NCBI GenBank assembly: GCA_040391605.1
Contig: JBEBXK010000001.1
Coordinates: 124,001 to 188,000 of the forward strand
Source of the DNA: Vulgatibacter incomptus_A
Lineage (GTDB): Bacteria; Myxococcota; Myxococcia; Myxococcales; Vulgatibacteraceae
Reading direction: 5' to 3'
Length of the DNA: 64,000 bases
The stretch's first letter is position 1; the number at the start of each line of letters is the position of its first letter. Under the pieces are notes generated by a model. The model did no database searches and was not told the DNA's origin. It saw only the letters and a program-made list of their open reading frames with translations. Positions 8,678 to 17,093 of the stretch are shown here, piece by piece. A program made the translations under genes and the position numbers.

Positions 8678-9868
8678 ATGGATCGAGGGGGGACGGTGGC
8701 CTGGATCTTCTGGCTCTGTGCGCTGGGGTTGCTCCACACCTATGTCTTCTATCCACTGATCCTCGTGGGGCTGGATGCCTGGGGCGGGGTAGGGCGGGAC
8801 CTTCGCTACCTCGTCGGCGGGAAGGATCGCCGGCTCCCTGCAGAGCCCCTCTCGCTGCCGAGCGTCTCGTTGGTCGTGGCGGCCTGGAATGAGGTCGGCG
8901 TGATCGGCGCGAAGCTCGAGAACAGCGTGGCGTTAGACTACCCGAAGGAGCGCCTCGAGATCGTGATCGGCTCGGATGGCTCCGACGACGGCACGGATGA
9001 GCGGGTGGCCGGATATGGGGATCCGAGGGTGCGCCTGGATCGCGCCGATCGGGTCGGCAAGATCGGGGTCCTCAATCGGGTGGTGCCGACTACCACTGGT
9101 GAGATCCTGGTCTTCTCCGATGCGAATACGGTGATCGAGCCCGCGGCGATCCGGAAGCTGGTGCGGCATTTCGCCGATCGGAGGGTGGGCTGCGTCTGCG
9201 GCAGGCTCCGCCTCTACAACCCACGGAATGAGACCTTCGAGGAGAGCGCCTATTGGAGCTACGAGTCCTTTCTCAAGCTCCGGGAGGGGAGGCGTGGCGT
9301 GGTGATGGGGGCCAACGGCGGCATCTACGCCCTGCGGCGATCGCTCTTCCCCAAGCTCCCCTCGAATACCGTGGTGGAAGACTTCGTGATCGCCACCCGC
9401 TGCCTGCTGAGGGGCTATCAGGTGGTCTACGACCCCGAGGCGCTGGCCTGGGAGGAGACCACCGAGGACTACGCCAAGGAGCGACAGCGCCGGGTGCGCA
9501 TCGCCGCAGGGAACTTCCAGGCGCTGCGCCTGATCGGCGGTCTCCTCCATCCGCGCAACGGCTTCGCGGCCTTCGCCTTCGCCTCCCACAAGCTGCTCCG
9601 CTGGCTGGCCCCCTTCTTCCTGATCGGCCTCCTCGCCTCCAACATGGCGCTCTTCGGCACGCCCTTCTTCAGCGTCGCCCTCGGCCTCCAACTCCTCTTC
9701 TACTGGCTCGCCGCCATCGGCTTCGCCACCCGACTCCCGGGCCCCATCGGCCGGCTGGCCTCGCTCGCCCGCTACTTCGTGGAGATGAACGTCGGCATGG
9801 CCCAGGGATTCCTCCGATGGCTTGTTGGTTCACAGAAAGTGACCTGGCAGCGCACAGCAAGGGTCTGA
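8678..9868 (+). CDS. Membrane glycosyltransferase family 2 (polysaccharide synthase type)
   Basis: The 396-residue protein has an N-terminal membrane helix (about residues 8-30), a cytosolic GT-A domain and three C-terminal membrane helices (from about residue 300). GT2 motifs are in order: SDGSDDGT (nucleotide-binding Asp), FSDANT (DxD-like metal site), VEDF (catalytic Asp) and QRRVR (Q/RxxRW-like). This is the layout of processive beta-glycan synthases such as PgaC and cellulose or hyaluronan synthases, so export of an extracellular polysaccharide is plausible. There is no partner gene nearby to name the product. Confidence 0.85.
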   Translation: MDRGGTVAWIFWLCALGLLHTYVFYPLILVGLDAWGGVGRDLRYLVGGKDRRLPAEPLSLPSVSLVVAAWNEVGVIGAKLENSVALDYPKERLEIVIGSDGSDDGTDERVAGYGDPRVRLDRADRVGKIGVLNRVVPTTTGEILVFSDANTVIEPAAIRKLVRHFADRRVGCVCGRLRLYNPRNETFEESAYWSYESFLKLREGRRGVVMGANGGIYALRRSLFPKLPSNTVVEDFVIATRCLLRGYQVVYDPEALAWEETTEDYAKERQRRVRIAAGNFQALRLIGGLLHPRNGFAAFAFASHKLLRWLAPFFLIGLLASNMALFGTPFFSVALGLQLLFYWLAAIGFATRLPGPIGRLASLARYFVEMNVGMAQGFLRWLVGSQKVTWQRTARV

Positions 9869-10057
9869 GCCTCGCGAGGAAGAGCCCGAGGCGCCTGCTC
9901 AGCGGATGGCCTCGAGAGAGAGAGTCTCCCTGCGGAGGCAGAGCCGAAGCGATCGCTGCGTGCAGGACCCGCTCCAAAGACGCGGAGATCGTGACGCGGC
10001 TGCGAGCGCTCATCAGCCGGGTAAGGGGAGCGCGGGCCATGGATCGCAGGCGATCGA

Positions 10058-10087
10058 TTGACGAGGGCCGGGCGCCGCGATTATGGT
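10058..10087 (+). promoter_or_regulatory. Candidate sigma70 promoter of uvrD
   Basis: TTGACG (10058-10063), 18-bp spacer, TATGGT (10082-10087). The predicted start of transcription near 10094 falls inside the SOS box and about 24 bases before the ATG at 10118. Confidence 0.55.
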
Positions 10088-10089
10088 GC

Positions 10090-10106
10090 CGCAACGTCCG
10101 TTCAGC
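10090..10106 (+). promoter_or_regulatory. Candidate LexA (SOS) box upstream of uvrD
   Basis: CGCAACGTCCGTTCAGC matches 15 of 17 positions of the M. xanthus LexA consensus as I recall it (CTRHAMRYBYGTTCAGS). It overlaps the predicted transcription start, a position suited to repression. Confidence 0.55.
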
Positions 10107-10117
10107 ATCGACTCCTC

Positions 10118-12265
10118 ATGACCGTCCGCCGCTATCGCCTCCAGCCTGCCATCCAGGCCCCCGTCTACCGGATCGACTACGCCGGCCAGCTCAACAGCGA
10201 GCAGCTCGCGGTGGTGGAGGCGCCGCGGGCGCCGCTCCTGGTGATCGCCGGGGCTGGGTCCGGGAAGACGCGGACCTTGATCTTTCGACTGGCGCGGATG
10301 CTGGAAGGCGGGATCCCGCCGGAGCAGATCCTGCTGCTGACCTTCACCAACCGCGCGGCGAGGGAGATGCTGAAGCGGGCGGCCGAGCTGGTGGAGAGGC
10401 TGCCGGGGATAGACGTGCGGCGGATCTCCGGCGGCACCTTCCACCACGTGGGCAGCAGGCTGCTCCGGGAGCATGGCAGGCTCCTGGGCTTCGACGGCAC
10501 CTTCTCGACCCTGGATCGCGAGGATCAGAAGGGGTTGATGGAGAGCTGCATCGCCGAGCTGGGCTTCGCCGTGGGGCAGCGGCGCTTCCCCAAGGCGGAC
10601 GTGGTTGTGAACCTCTTCTCCCACGCGATCAACACGCAGAAGAGCCTGGCTGAGGTGATCGTCCAGCAGATCCCGCAATTCGAGGTGCTGGGCCGGGAGA
10701 TCCTCGAGGCGACGGCGCGCTACGTGGAGCGCAAGCACGAGCTGAACCTGATGGACTTCGACGATCTGCTCCTCCATTGGAAGCGGCTCCTCGTCGAGCA
10801 GCCCCAGGTGCGCTCGGCGCTGCAGGATCGCTATCGCTGCATCCTCGTGGACGAGTATCAGGACACCAATCGGCTCCAGGGCGACCTGGTGGATCTGATG
10901 GCGGCCACCCACCAGAACCTCACGGTGGTGGGAGACGACGCCCAGTCGATCTACTCATTCCGCGGCGCCAACTTCGCCAACATCCTCGAGTTCCCGGCGC
11001 GCTATCCGGAGTGCGAGGTTCATAAGCTCACGGTAAATTACCGATCCACGCCGGAGATCCTGCGCCTCGCCAACGCCTCCATCGCCAGGAACATCCGGCA
11101 ATATCCCAAGGAGCTGACGGCGGCGCGGGGAGAGGGTGGCCCGCTGCCAGCACTGATACCGGCCCGGGACGCGGGGCAGCAGGCGTCGTTCCTGGCCCAG
11201 CGGATCCTCGAGCTGCGGGACGAGGGGATCCCCCTGGAGGAGATGGCGGTCCTCTACCGAGCCCACTCCCAATCGATGGAGATCCAGATCGAGCTTGCGC
11301 GGCGCGGGATCCCCTTCGTGATCCGCAGCGGCGTCCGCTTCTTCGAGCAGGCCCACATCAAGGATGTGCTCGCCTTCCTGCGGGTGGCCTCGAACCCCTC
11401 GGACGAGCTGGCATTCAAGCGGCTGGTGAAGCTCTTTCCCGGTGTGGGCACCGGCTCGGCGGACGCGCTCTGGAGCGCCTGGCGCACCTCGGGCGAGCTG
11501 GCCAGGAGCGCGTCCGCAGATGCCCTGCTCCAGCCGGCCCTGGTGGAGCAGCTCGGTCGAAGGGCCAGGCCGGGCTGGCTGCAATGCCGGCAGCTCCTCC
11601 ACGAGATCAGCGGGCCCGCGATGCTGGCAGCTCCCTCCCAATCGATCGAGGCGGTGCTGGCCGGGGGCTACAAGGACTTCCTGGAGTCGCAGTTCGTCAA
11701 CGGTGATTCGCGCCTCGACGACCTCCGCCAACTCGCGGACTACGCCCTCCAATACCCCGACGTCGGCGCCTTCCTGGCAGAGGTCTCCCTGCTCTCCGAG
11801 CTCAAGGGGGAGGACGTGGTCGAGGGCGCCGAACCCGACGAATTCCTCACCCTCTCCAGCGTACATCAGGCCAAGGGCCTCGAATGGCGGGCGGTCTTCG
11901 TGGCCTGGCTCTCGGACGGACGCTTCCCCTCGGCCCCCGCGCTCCGCGACCTCGCCGGCGAGGAAGAGGAGCGCCGCTGTTTCTACGTGGCGGTTACGCG
12001 GGCCAAGGACGAGCTCTACCTGAGCTACCCGATCCTCGCCGCGCCAAGGGATGGGCAGCGTGTGGTGATGAAGCCCTCGCGTTTCGTCTCCGAACTCCCG
12101 GCGGGCGAAGACGCCCCCTACGAAAAGTGGAGCCTCGACGAGGACGAGCCTGCGCCGGAGATCCCCGCCATCCCCTCCCGCGCCGCCCTCGCAGCCCACG
12201 GCCTCCGCCTCCTCGAGGGCGGCGTCGAAGAAGATGGATCCGCCGACGATCCCGTCGACGAATAG
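10118..12265 (+). CDS. uvrD: UvrD/PcrA-type superfamily 1 DNA helicase
   Basis: An ATP-driven 3'-5' DNA helicase for excision repair and replication restart. All superfamily-1A motifs are visible: Walker A AGAGSGKT (residues 45-52), TFTNRAAREM (Ia), VDEYQDTN (II), GDDAQSIYSFRGA (III), VNYRST (IV), VHQAKGLEW (V) and VAVTRAKDELYL (VI). The 715-residue length fits UvrD/PcrA, with an acidic C-terminal tail. The ATG at 10118 is chosen because a promoter and SOS box lie immediately upstream; the longer frame starting at 10058 would begin inside the -35 element. SOS control would match uvrD in other bacteria. Confidence 0.93.
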   Translation: MTVRRYRLQPAIQAPVYRIDYAGQLNSEQLAVVEAPRAPLLVIAGAGSGKTRTLIFRLARMLEGGIPPEQILLLTFTNRAAREMLKRAAELVERLPGIDVRRISGGTFHHVGSRLLREHGRLLGFDGTFSTLDREDQKGLMESCIAELGFAVGQRRFPKADVVVNLFSHAINTQKSLAEVIVQQIPQFEVLGREILEATARYVERKHELNLMDFDDLLLHWKRLLVEQPQVRSALQDRYRCILVDEYQDTNRLQGDLVDLMAATHQNLTVVGDDAQSIYSFRGANFANILEFPARYPECEVHKLTVNYRSTPEILRLANASIARNIRQYPKELTAARGEGGPLPALIPARDAGQQASFLAQRILELRDEGIPLEEMAVLYRAHSQSMEIQIELARRGIPFVIRSGVRFFEQAHIKDVLAFLRVASNPSDELAFKRLVKLFPGVGTGSADALWSAWRTSGELARSASADALLQPALVEQLGRRARPGWLQCRQLLHEISGPAMLAAPSQSIEAVLAGGYKDFLESQFVNGDSRLDDLRQLADYALQYPDVGAFLAEVSLLSELKGEDVVEGAEPDEFLTLSSVHQAKGLEWRAVFVAWLSDGRFPSAPALRDLAGEEEERRCFYVAVTRAKDELYLSYPILAAPRDGQRVVMKPSRFVSELPAGEDAPYEKWSLDEDEPAPEIPAIPSRAALAAHGLRLLEGGVEEDGSADDPVDE

Positions 12266-12323
12266 CCCGCCGGCGCTCGGATCCAAGATGGGGGATTTCC
12301 CCGCAAAATCCCTGCCTTTTCGT

Positions 12324-12352
12324 TTGACACCCAAGACCGCGATTCGCATACT
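12324..12352 (+). promoter_or_regulatory. Sigma70-type promoter of tRNA-Val(CAC)
   Basis: TTGACA (12324-12329), 17-bp spacer, CATACT (12347-12352), about 50 bases before the tRNA. A near-consensus arrangement in an otherwise GC-rich stretch. Confidence 0.75.
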
Positions 12353-12402
12353 GCGCCGCGCTGTTGGGCCTGTTCACCGGACCTCCAGCACCGCAGCGAT
12401 GC

Positions 12403-12477
12403 GGGCGATTAGCTCAGCGGTAGAGCACCGTCTTCACACGGCGGGGGTCGCTGGTTCGAAACCAGCATCGCCCACCA
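12403..12477 (+). tRNA. tRNA-Val (anticodon CAC)
   Basis: All four arms fold: acceptor GGGCGAT/ATCGCCC, D-stem GCTC/GAGC, anticodon stem CCGTC/GGCGG with loop TTCACAC (anticodon CAC, codon GUG), and T-arm GCTGG-TTCGAAA-CCAGC. The CCA end is encoded. A terminator follows directly. Confidence 0.95.
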
Positions 12478-12481
12478 ACAG

Positions 12482-12522
12482 AGGCCCCGATTTCCGTAAG
12501 GATCTCGGGGCCTTAGTTTTTT
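12482..12522 (+). terminator. Rho-independent terminator after tRNA-Val(CAC)
   Basis: A GC-rich stem AGGCCCCGA/TCGGGGCCT (12482-12513) is followed by TAGTTTTTT. Confidence 0.85.
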
Positions 12523-12800
12523 GGCCTCCCGAGTGTGCCAGGGGGGTGCCAGATTCGCCGGCCCCGGCAGCCTGCCGGAGCTCGACCACCTGGCCCTCGT
12601 GGCTGGCGACGCGGATGGCACGAGACGGCTCCGCAGAGTGTCGCCCACGGGAGCGTCGTGTAGGTCTGCACACGTCCGAGCGGCTCGGAGTGAGGGTGGT
12701 CTGTCGGAACACCCCCCGGGGGGCCCATCGTTCCGGGCGATCGAGATCATCGTAGGCCGGAGGCACTCCAGACGCCGGGGATCGCGGAGCGTGGCGGGGA
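12523..12800. other. Gene-free stretch between tRNA-Val terminator and lexA
   Basis: Open frames here are short and change frame. On the minus strand one encodes a peptide ending near LRQAAGAGESGTPLAHSGG, which might be a remnant of an integrase C-terminus lying tail-to-tail with the tRNA, but no catalytic motif remains. The direct repeat GTGCCAG flanks a G-run at 12536-12551. Nothing here is firmly identified. Confidence 0.3.
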
Positions 12801-13583
12801 TCAGCCGAGCTGGCGGAAGACGCCGACGACGAGGCCGAGGATGTCGGCGGCGCGGCCTTCGCGACGGCGGACGTAGATCGGTTGGAGCTCGGGGTTGGAG
12901 GGTTGGAGGCGGATGCGATCGCCCTCGGGGTAGAAGCGCTTCACGGTGGCCTCGCCCTCGATCATGGCGACGACGATCTCGCCCGGGCGGGCGGTATGCT
13001 GCTGACGGACGAAGATGGTGTCACCGTCGAAGATGCCGTCGCCGATCATCGAGTCGCCCTTGACCCGGAGCGCGAAGATCTCCTCTCGGCGTCGCCTGCC
13101 CAGGAGCGAGGGATCGATGCGGATGGTGGAGTCGCGGTTCTCCTCGGCGAGAATGGGAGCGCCGGCGGCGACCCTGCCTAGCAAGGGGATTTCGATCAGA
13201 TCGTCGTCTCCGACCGAGTGGAGGGCGGGCGCCGAAAGGTTGGCGCTCCGTCGCGTCGGCGCAGCCGAGGTGGACTTGCCACCTGCCACCGCGCGCAGCG
13301 TGCGGGGTGGAGGCAGATCGTTGGCGGCGCCCGGAGCCGCTGGGGGCTGGATCCCCACAGCGTGCCAGCCCTCGGCGGTGGGGATGAGGGCGCGGCTCTT
13401 CATCTCGCCGCGCTCCAGGCAGCCCTTGCGCTCGAGGGCCTTGAGGTGATCGTTGACCCCGTTGGTGGAGCGGATCCCCATGGCGAGGCCGATCTCGCGG
13501 ATGGTCGGCGGGAAGCGCTCGTTTACGATATGTTGGGTGATGAACTGGAGGATCGCCCGCTGGCGGTCGGTGAGCTCTTCCAT
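12801..13583 (-). CDS. lexA: LexA repressor
   Basis: Represses the SOS regulon and cleaves itself when RecA is activated. The N-terminal winged helix (residues 1-70) has the recognition region FPPTIREIGLAMGIRSTNGVNDHLKAL split by typical LexA residues. The peptidase domain has the Ala140-Gly141 cleavage site (VAAGAP), nucleophile Ser178 (GDSM) and Lys215 (EATVKRF). At 260 residues it is longer than usual because the linker (about 75-128) is extended and Ala/Pro-rich. The ATG at 13583 starts the conserved domain; the frame is open upstream but that part overlaps the promoter. Autoregulation is likely from an operator in its own promoter. Confidence 0.97.
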   Translation of the reverse strand: MEELTDRQRAILQFITQHIVNERFPPTIREIGLAMGIRSTNGVNDHLKALERKGCLERGEMKSRALIPTAEGWHAVGIQPPAAPGAANDLPPPRTLRAVAGGKSTSAAPTRRSANLSAPALHSVGDDDLIEIPLLGRVAAGAPILAEENRDSTIRIDPSLLGRRRREEIFALRVKGDSMIGDGIFDGDTIFVRQQHTARPGEIVVAMIEGEATVKRFYPEGDRIRLQPSNPELQPIYVRRREGRAADILGLVVGVFRQLG

Positions 13584-13652
13584 TGCCGCTCCTTCGCTGA
13601 GGGTGCCCGTCGGGTCGGGAGATCCGGCGACGACGAGGCGAGACGGAACAAA

Positions 13653-13682
13653 AGTATCGCTGAACACCCGAGCAGAAGTCAA
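13653..13682 (-). promoter_or_regulatory. lexA promoter
   Basis: On the minus strand: TTGACT (13682-13677), 18-bp spacer, GATACT (13658-13653). The spacer is almost entirely filled by the candidate LexA box. Confidence 0.65.
13659..13675 (-). promoter_or_regulatory. Candidate LexA (SOS) box in the lexA promoter
   Basis: CTGCTCGGGTGTTCAGC on the minus strand matches 15 of 17 positions of the M. xanthus LexA consensus (from memory). Its place between -35 and -10 is ideal for autorepression. Confidence 0.65.
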
Positions 13683-13762
13683 GAGCCCGCTCGATCGCCT
13701 CCTATGGCTCATTCGCACGCTCGGTGAAGGCGCGGCCGGCCGTGCCGAGCGGGGGAAGAAGG

Positions 13763-13791
13763 TTGCCGGATCCAGGCTTCGCCTGTATGTT
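13763..13791 (+). promoter_or_regulatory. Candidate promoter of the mla operon
   Basis: TTGCCG (13763-13768), 17-bp spacer, TATGTT (13786-13791), about 30 bases before the TTG start of the lipoprotein gene. The enolase promoter has nearly the same hexamers (TTGCCT/TATGTT). Confidence 0.5.
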
Positions 13792-13821
13792 CCGCGCCTT
13801 ACCGCATCCTGGTGCAATCCA

Positions 13822-14334
13822 TTGCGCTGCCTCTCCGCCAGACTCCTCGCCGCCTCGACCGTCCTCCTCCTCTGCGCCTGCGGAGCCAGGGGGACGTTCC
13901 GGGATGGGGCGTTCCACGGCCAGGAGGCCGTCTATCGGGTGTCGCCCCTGGAGGCGCCGTGGGCGCGGGTCTCGTTGTCCGGGAACGACCTGGCCTGGGC
14001 AGGTCCCGCCGGGGCTGTCGTGGCGGTGAACGGCCTCTGCACCGGCCACGGCGATCCGAGCCTCAAGGTCCTCACCGACCATCTGCTGATGGGCTTCGAC
14101 GCCCGCGAGATCCTGGGCCGCGAGGAGCTGATGCTCGCAGGGAGGGCCGCCCTGCGGACCCGGGCCGCCGCCAGGCTGGACGGGATCCCCATGGAGATGG
14201 AGCTGACCGTCCTCAAAAAGGACGGCTGCGTCTATGATCTGAGCTACTCCGCTCCTCCCTCCTCCTTCGAGACGGGGCTGGGGGCTTACCGCGCCGTGGT
14301 GGAGAGCTTCGAGGCGATGGGGGCCCGCCGTTGA
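13822..14334 (+). CDS. Lipoprotein of unknown function, first gene of the mla operon
   Basis: No recognised domain. Translation from TTG 13822 gives a 170-residue protein with a lipoprotein signal peptide (hydrophobic LLAASTVLLL, then LCAC with lipidated Cys20). The frame is open much further upstream, but that part runs back through the lexA promoter, so the TTG just after the predicted promoter is preferred. Its end overlaps mlaE (stop TGA inside TTGA), implying co-translation. By position it may be an envelope partner of the lipid transporter; this is inference. Confidence 0.7.
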   Translation: MRCLSARLLAASTVLLLCACGARGTFRDGAFHGQEAVYRVSPLEAPWARVSLSGNDLAWAGPAGAVVAVNGLCTGHGDPSLKVLTDHLLMGFDAREILGREELMLAGRAALRTRAAARLDGIPMEMELTVLKKDGCVYDLSYSAPPSSFETGLGAYRAVVESFEAMGARR

Positions 14335-15146
14335 GTGACGCCGGGCTCCCGCTGGCGACTCCGTCCGCCGGCGCGCGGCCGTTCTCCGAAGCGCGCCGCT
14401 GGATCGTCTCCGGATTGGAGCAGTTCGGCGGCGCCGGCCTGCTGACCTGGCAGGTCTTCACCCGAGGGCTGCGCCGGCCCTGGGAGCTGCGGGCGGTCAC
14501 CTATCAGATCGAGCATATCGGAGTGCGCTCCACCACCATCGGCGCTCTGACCTCGATCTTCGCCGGCATGGTCCTGGCGATCCAATTCGGCTACTTCCTG
14601 GAGAAGTTCGGGATCGCCTACACCATCGGCAGGGTGCTCTCGCTCTCGGTCCTGCGCGAGCTGGGTCCTGTGCTTACTGCGCTCACCGTCGGTGGTCGGG
14701 TCGGCTCGGGGATCGCCGCGGAGCTGGGCTCCATGCAGGTCACCGAGCAGATCGACGCCATCCGCGCCCTGGGCGCGGATCCGGTCAAGAAGCTTGTGGT
14801 GCCCCGGGTGATCGCGGCGATGATCTGCCTGCCGGTGATCACGATCTTCGCGGACATCGTGGGGGTCGGTGCTGGCGCGGTGATGGCCAAGACGAACTAC
14901 GGGATCTCCTACACCGCCTTCTATCGCGAGGCGGTGGGGGCGACGATGCTCAACGACTTCACCTCCGGCATCTTCAAGTCCGTGATCTTCGGGCTGCTGA
15001 TCGCCATCGTCGGTTGTTACAAGGGCTTCCGCACCAGCGGCGGCACCGAAGGGGTGGGGCGCGCCACCACCGAGACCGTGGCGATCTCCGCCGTGGGCGT
15101 GCTGGTCGCCGACTTCCTCCTCACCAAGCTCCTCCTCTCCCTCTGA
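14331..15146 (+). CDS. mlaE: MlaE-type ABC transporter permease
   Basis: Inner-membrane permease of an MCE phospholipid-transport ABC system. The family signature region is clear: GGRVGSGIAAELGSM, EQIDAIRALGADP, then VVPRVIAAMICLPV. About five membrane helices are visible. The 271-residue length is normal. Translation starts at TTG 14331, overlapping the stop codon of the preceding lipoprotein gene. It is followed after 7 bases by mlaF. Confidence 0.93.
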   Translation: MSDAGLPLATPSAGARPFSEARRWIVSGLEQFGGAGLLTWQVFTRGLRRPWELRAVTYQIEHIGVRSTTIGALTSIFAGMVLAIQFGYFLEKFGIAYTIGRVLSLSVLRELGPVLTALTVGGRVGSGIAAELGSMQVTEQIDAIRALGADPVKKLVVPRVIAAMICLPVITIFADIVGVGAGAVMAKTNYGISYTAFYREAVGATMLNDFTSGIFKSVIFGLLIAIVGCYKGFRTSGGTEGVGRATTETVAISAVGVLVADFLLTKLLLSL

Positions 15147-15153
15147 GGCCGAC

Positions 15154-15969
15154 TTGAGCGTCTCACACGCCATCGCCGCGCCGAAGCCCATCGCCAAGGG
15201 ATCGCTGCGGGCGCAGCCCGGCGAGGAGCTGATCACATTCCGCGGGATCCGAAAGGCCTTCGGGCCCAAGCGGATCTATGACGGCCTCGATCTCGAGATC
15301 CGCTGCAGGGAGACCATCACCCTCATCGGGGGCTCGGGCACCGGCAAGAGCGTGCTGCTCAAATGCCTGCTCGGCCTCCTGCGGCCAGACGAGGGCTCGA
15401 TCCGCTTCGACGGCGAGGAGCTCACCACCCGTGACGAGGAGGGCTTCCTCCCGGTGCGGCGGCAGATCGGCATGCTCTTTCAGGGGGCCGCGCTCTTCGA
15501 CTCCCTCGACGTCGCGGAGAACATCGCCTACCCCCTCCGGGAGCACGATCCGAAGATGGGCGCCGGCGAGATCGCCGATCGGGTCGCCCACAAGCTCGAG
15601 CTGGTGGGGATGCCGGGCATCGAGAAGATGCGGCCCTCGGATCTCTCGGGGGGCATGAAGAAGCGGGTGGGGCTGGCCCGCGCCATCGCCGTCGATCCGG
15701 CGGTGGTCCTCTACGACGAGCCGACCACCGGCCTGGACCCGATCAACACCCGGCGCATCAACGAGCTGATCATCGAGTTGAACGAGAAGCTCGACGTCAC
15801 CTCGATCGTCGTGACCCACGACATGCAGTCGGCTCATATGGTTTCGCATCGCATCGCGATGCTCTTCGACCGTCGCATCCTGGCGACCGGGACCCCGGAG
15901 GAGATGAAGCGCTCACCGATCCCGGAGGTACAGGAGTTCATGGGCGGGATGGACGGCAAGGAGAGGTGA
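15154..15969 (+). CDS. mlaF: MlaF-type ABC transporter ATPase
   Basis: ATPase subunit that drives the MlaE permease. Walker A GGSGTGKS (residues 59-66), Q-loop LFQGAALF, signature LSGGMKKRVGLARA, Walker B VVLYDEPTTGLDP and the switch His (VTHDM) are all intact. The GAALFDSL run after the Q-loop is typical of MlaF. It has a TTG start with GAGG about 5 bases upstream. The N-terminal 25 residues are an unusual extension before the ABC domain. Confidence 0.95.
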   Translation: MSVSHAIAAPKPIAKGSLRAQPGEELITFRGIRKAFGPKRIYDGLDLEIRCRETITLIGGSGTGKSVLLKCLLGLLRPDEGSIRFDGEELTTRDEEGFLPVRRQIGMLFQGAALFDSLDVAENIAYPLREHDPKMGAGEIADRVAHKLELVGMPGIEKMRPSDLSGGMKKRVGLARAIAVDPAVVLYDEPTTGLDPINTRRINELIIELNEKLDVTSIVVTHDMQSAHMVSHRIAMLFDRRILATGTPEEMKRSPIPEVQEFMGGMDGKER

Positions 15970-17084
15970 TGGAGCGCGAGAAACGCTTCTCGGTCCGAGT
16001 CGGGGCCTTCTTGATCATCGGGATCGCGCTGTTGGCGACGGTGGTCTTCATCCTCGGCGGCGACCGCGGCTTCTTCAGCAGGCACGTGCGCTACACCGCC
16101 TCCTTCGAGTCGATCGACGGCCTCAAGCCAGGATCACCCGTGCGCCTGGCGGGGGTCGAGATCGGCCAGGTGGTGAAGATCGCCTTCTTCAAGGATCCCG
16201 CCGATCGGAGGGTGCAGGTCACCCTGGACATGCAGGCCTCTTACGCCGATCGGATCCGCGCCGACACCACCGCGTCGGTGGGTTCGCGGGGCGTCCTCGG
16301 TGACAAGGTCATCGATCTCTCGTTGGGCTCTCCGGAGCAGCCGCTGCTCCCGGAGGGAGGCGAGATCCAGGTGGGGACCTCGGCGGATTACACGGAGATC
16401 ATCAAGAAGGGCGCCGAGGTCATCGACAACACCCTGGCGATCACCTCGGATCTGCGGCAGCTGGTGGCCTCCTACAACACGCCCGAGATGCGCGAAGGTG
16501 TCGGCGAGGTGGTCGACTCCACAAGGGATATCCTCGCGAGTATCCGGACCGGCGACGGCGCGCTCCACGCGCTGATCTATGATCCGCGCTCGGGGAAGGA
16601 GCTGCGAGAGCTCCTCGCCAACACGTCGGGGGCCGCGCGCAAGGCGGACGCCGCCATCGGCAGGGTGGATGCCGTGATCGCCCAGGTGCAGCGGGGCGAT
16701 GGGATGATCGGCGCGATGCTCTACGACAAGAGCGGCAAGCAGGTGGTGCAGGATCTCGGCGTCGCCGCCTCCGAGATCGGCGCCCTCGCCAAGGCGATCC
16801 AGACGGAGAAGGACGGGCTGCTCCACAGCCTGTTCTACGGCAATGAAGACGGCAGCCCCGGTATGAGCCAGGACCTGGCGATCGCCGCCCGCGAGCTGCG
16901 AGAGATCATGGCCCGGGTCAACGCCGGTGACGGAAGCCTCGGCGCGATCATCAACGACCCCACGGTCTACGAGGACCTCAAGGGGATCCTCGGGAACGTG
17001 AAGAGGAACCGGATCCTCCGGGAGCTGGTGCGATACTCCATTTCCAAGCAGGATGAGATCGAGCGCTACGGCAAATCAGAGTAG
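15969..17084 (+). CDS. mlaD: MlaD/MCE-family lipid-binding protein
   Basis: One N-terminal membrane helix (residues 9-28) anchors a periplasmic MCE domain (about 35-120: YTASFESIDGLKPGSPVRLAGVEIGQV and the SVGSRGVLGDKVIDLSLG stretch). In the family, MCE rings carry phospholipids between membranes. The long C-terminal part (from about 130 to 371) is helical with repeated GDG..L...IYD/LYD motifs (GDGALHALIYD, GDGMIGAMLYD, GDGSLGAIIND), as in long MCE proteins of Deltaproteobacteria. The ATG at 15969 overlaps the mlaF stop (TGATG) and follows AAGGAGAGG. Confidence 0.92.
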   Translation: MEREKRFSVRVGAFLIIGIALLATVVFILGGDRGFFSRHVRYTASFESIDGLKPGSPVRLAGVEIGQVVKIAFFKDPADRRVQVTLDMQASYADRIRADTTASVGSRGVLGDKVIDLSLGSPEQPLLPEGGEIQVGTSADYTEIIKKGAEVIDNTLAITSDLRQLVASYNTPEMREGVGEVVDSTRDILASIRTGDGALHALIYDPRSGKELRELLANTSGAARKADAAIGRVDAVIAQVQRGDGMIGAMLYDKSGKQVVQDLGVAASEIGALAKAIQTEKDGLLHSLFYGNEDGSPGMSQDLAIAARELREIMARVNAGDGSLGAIINDPTVYEDLKGILGNVKRNRILRELVRYSISKQDEIERYGKSE

Positions 17085-17093
17085 GAGCCTGGC

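Noticed and set aside
12409..12766. Minus-strand open frames of 110-113 codons across tRNA-Val(CAC), ending in VGDAGFEPATPAV-like or WAMLVSNQRPPP-like peptides
   Set aside because: These peptides are the well-known artefact of translating a tRNA gene antisense; the frames also cross the tRNA terminator.
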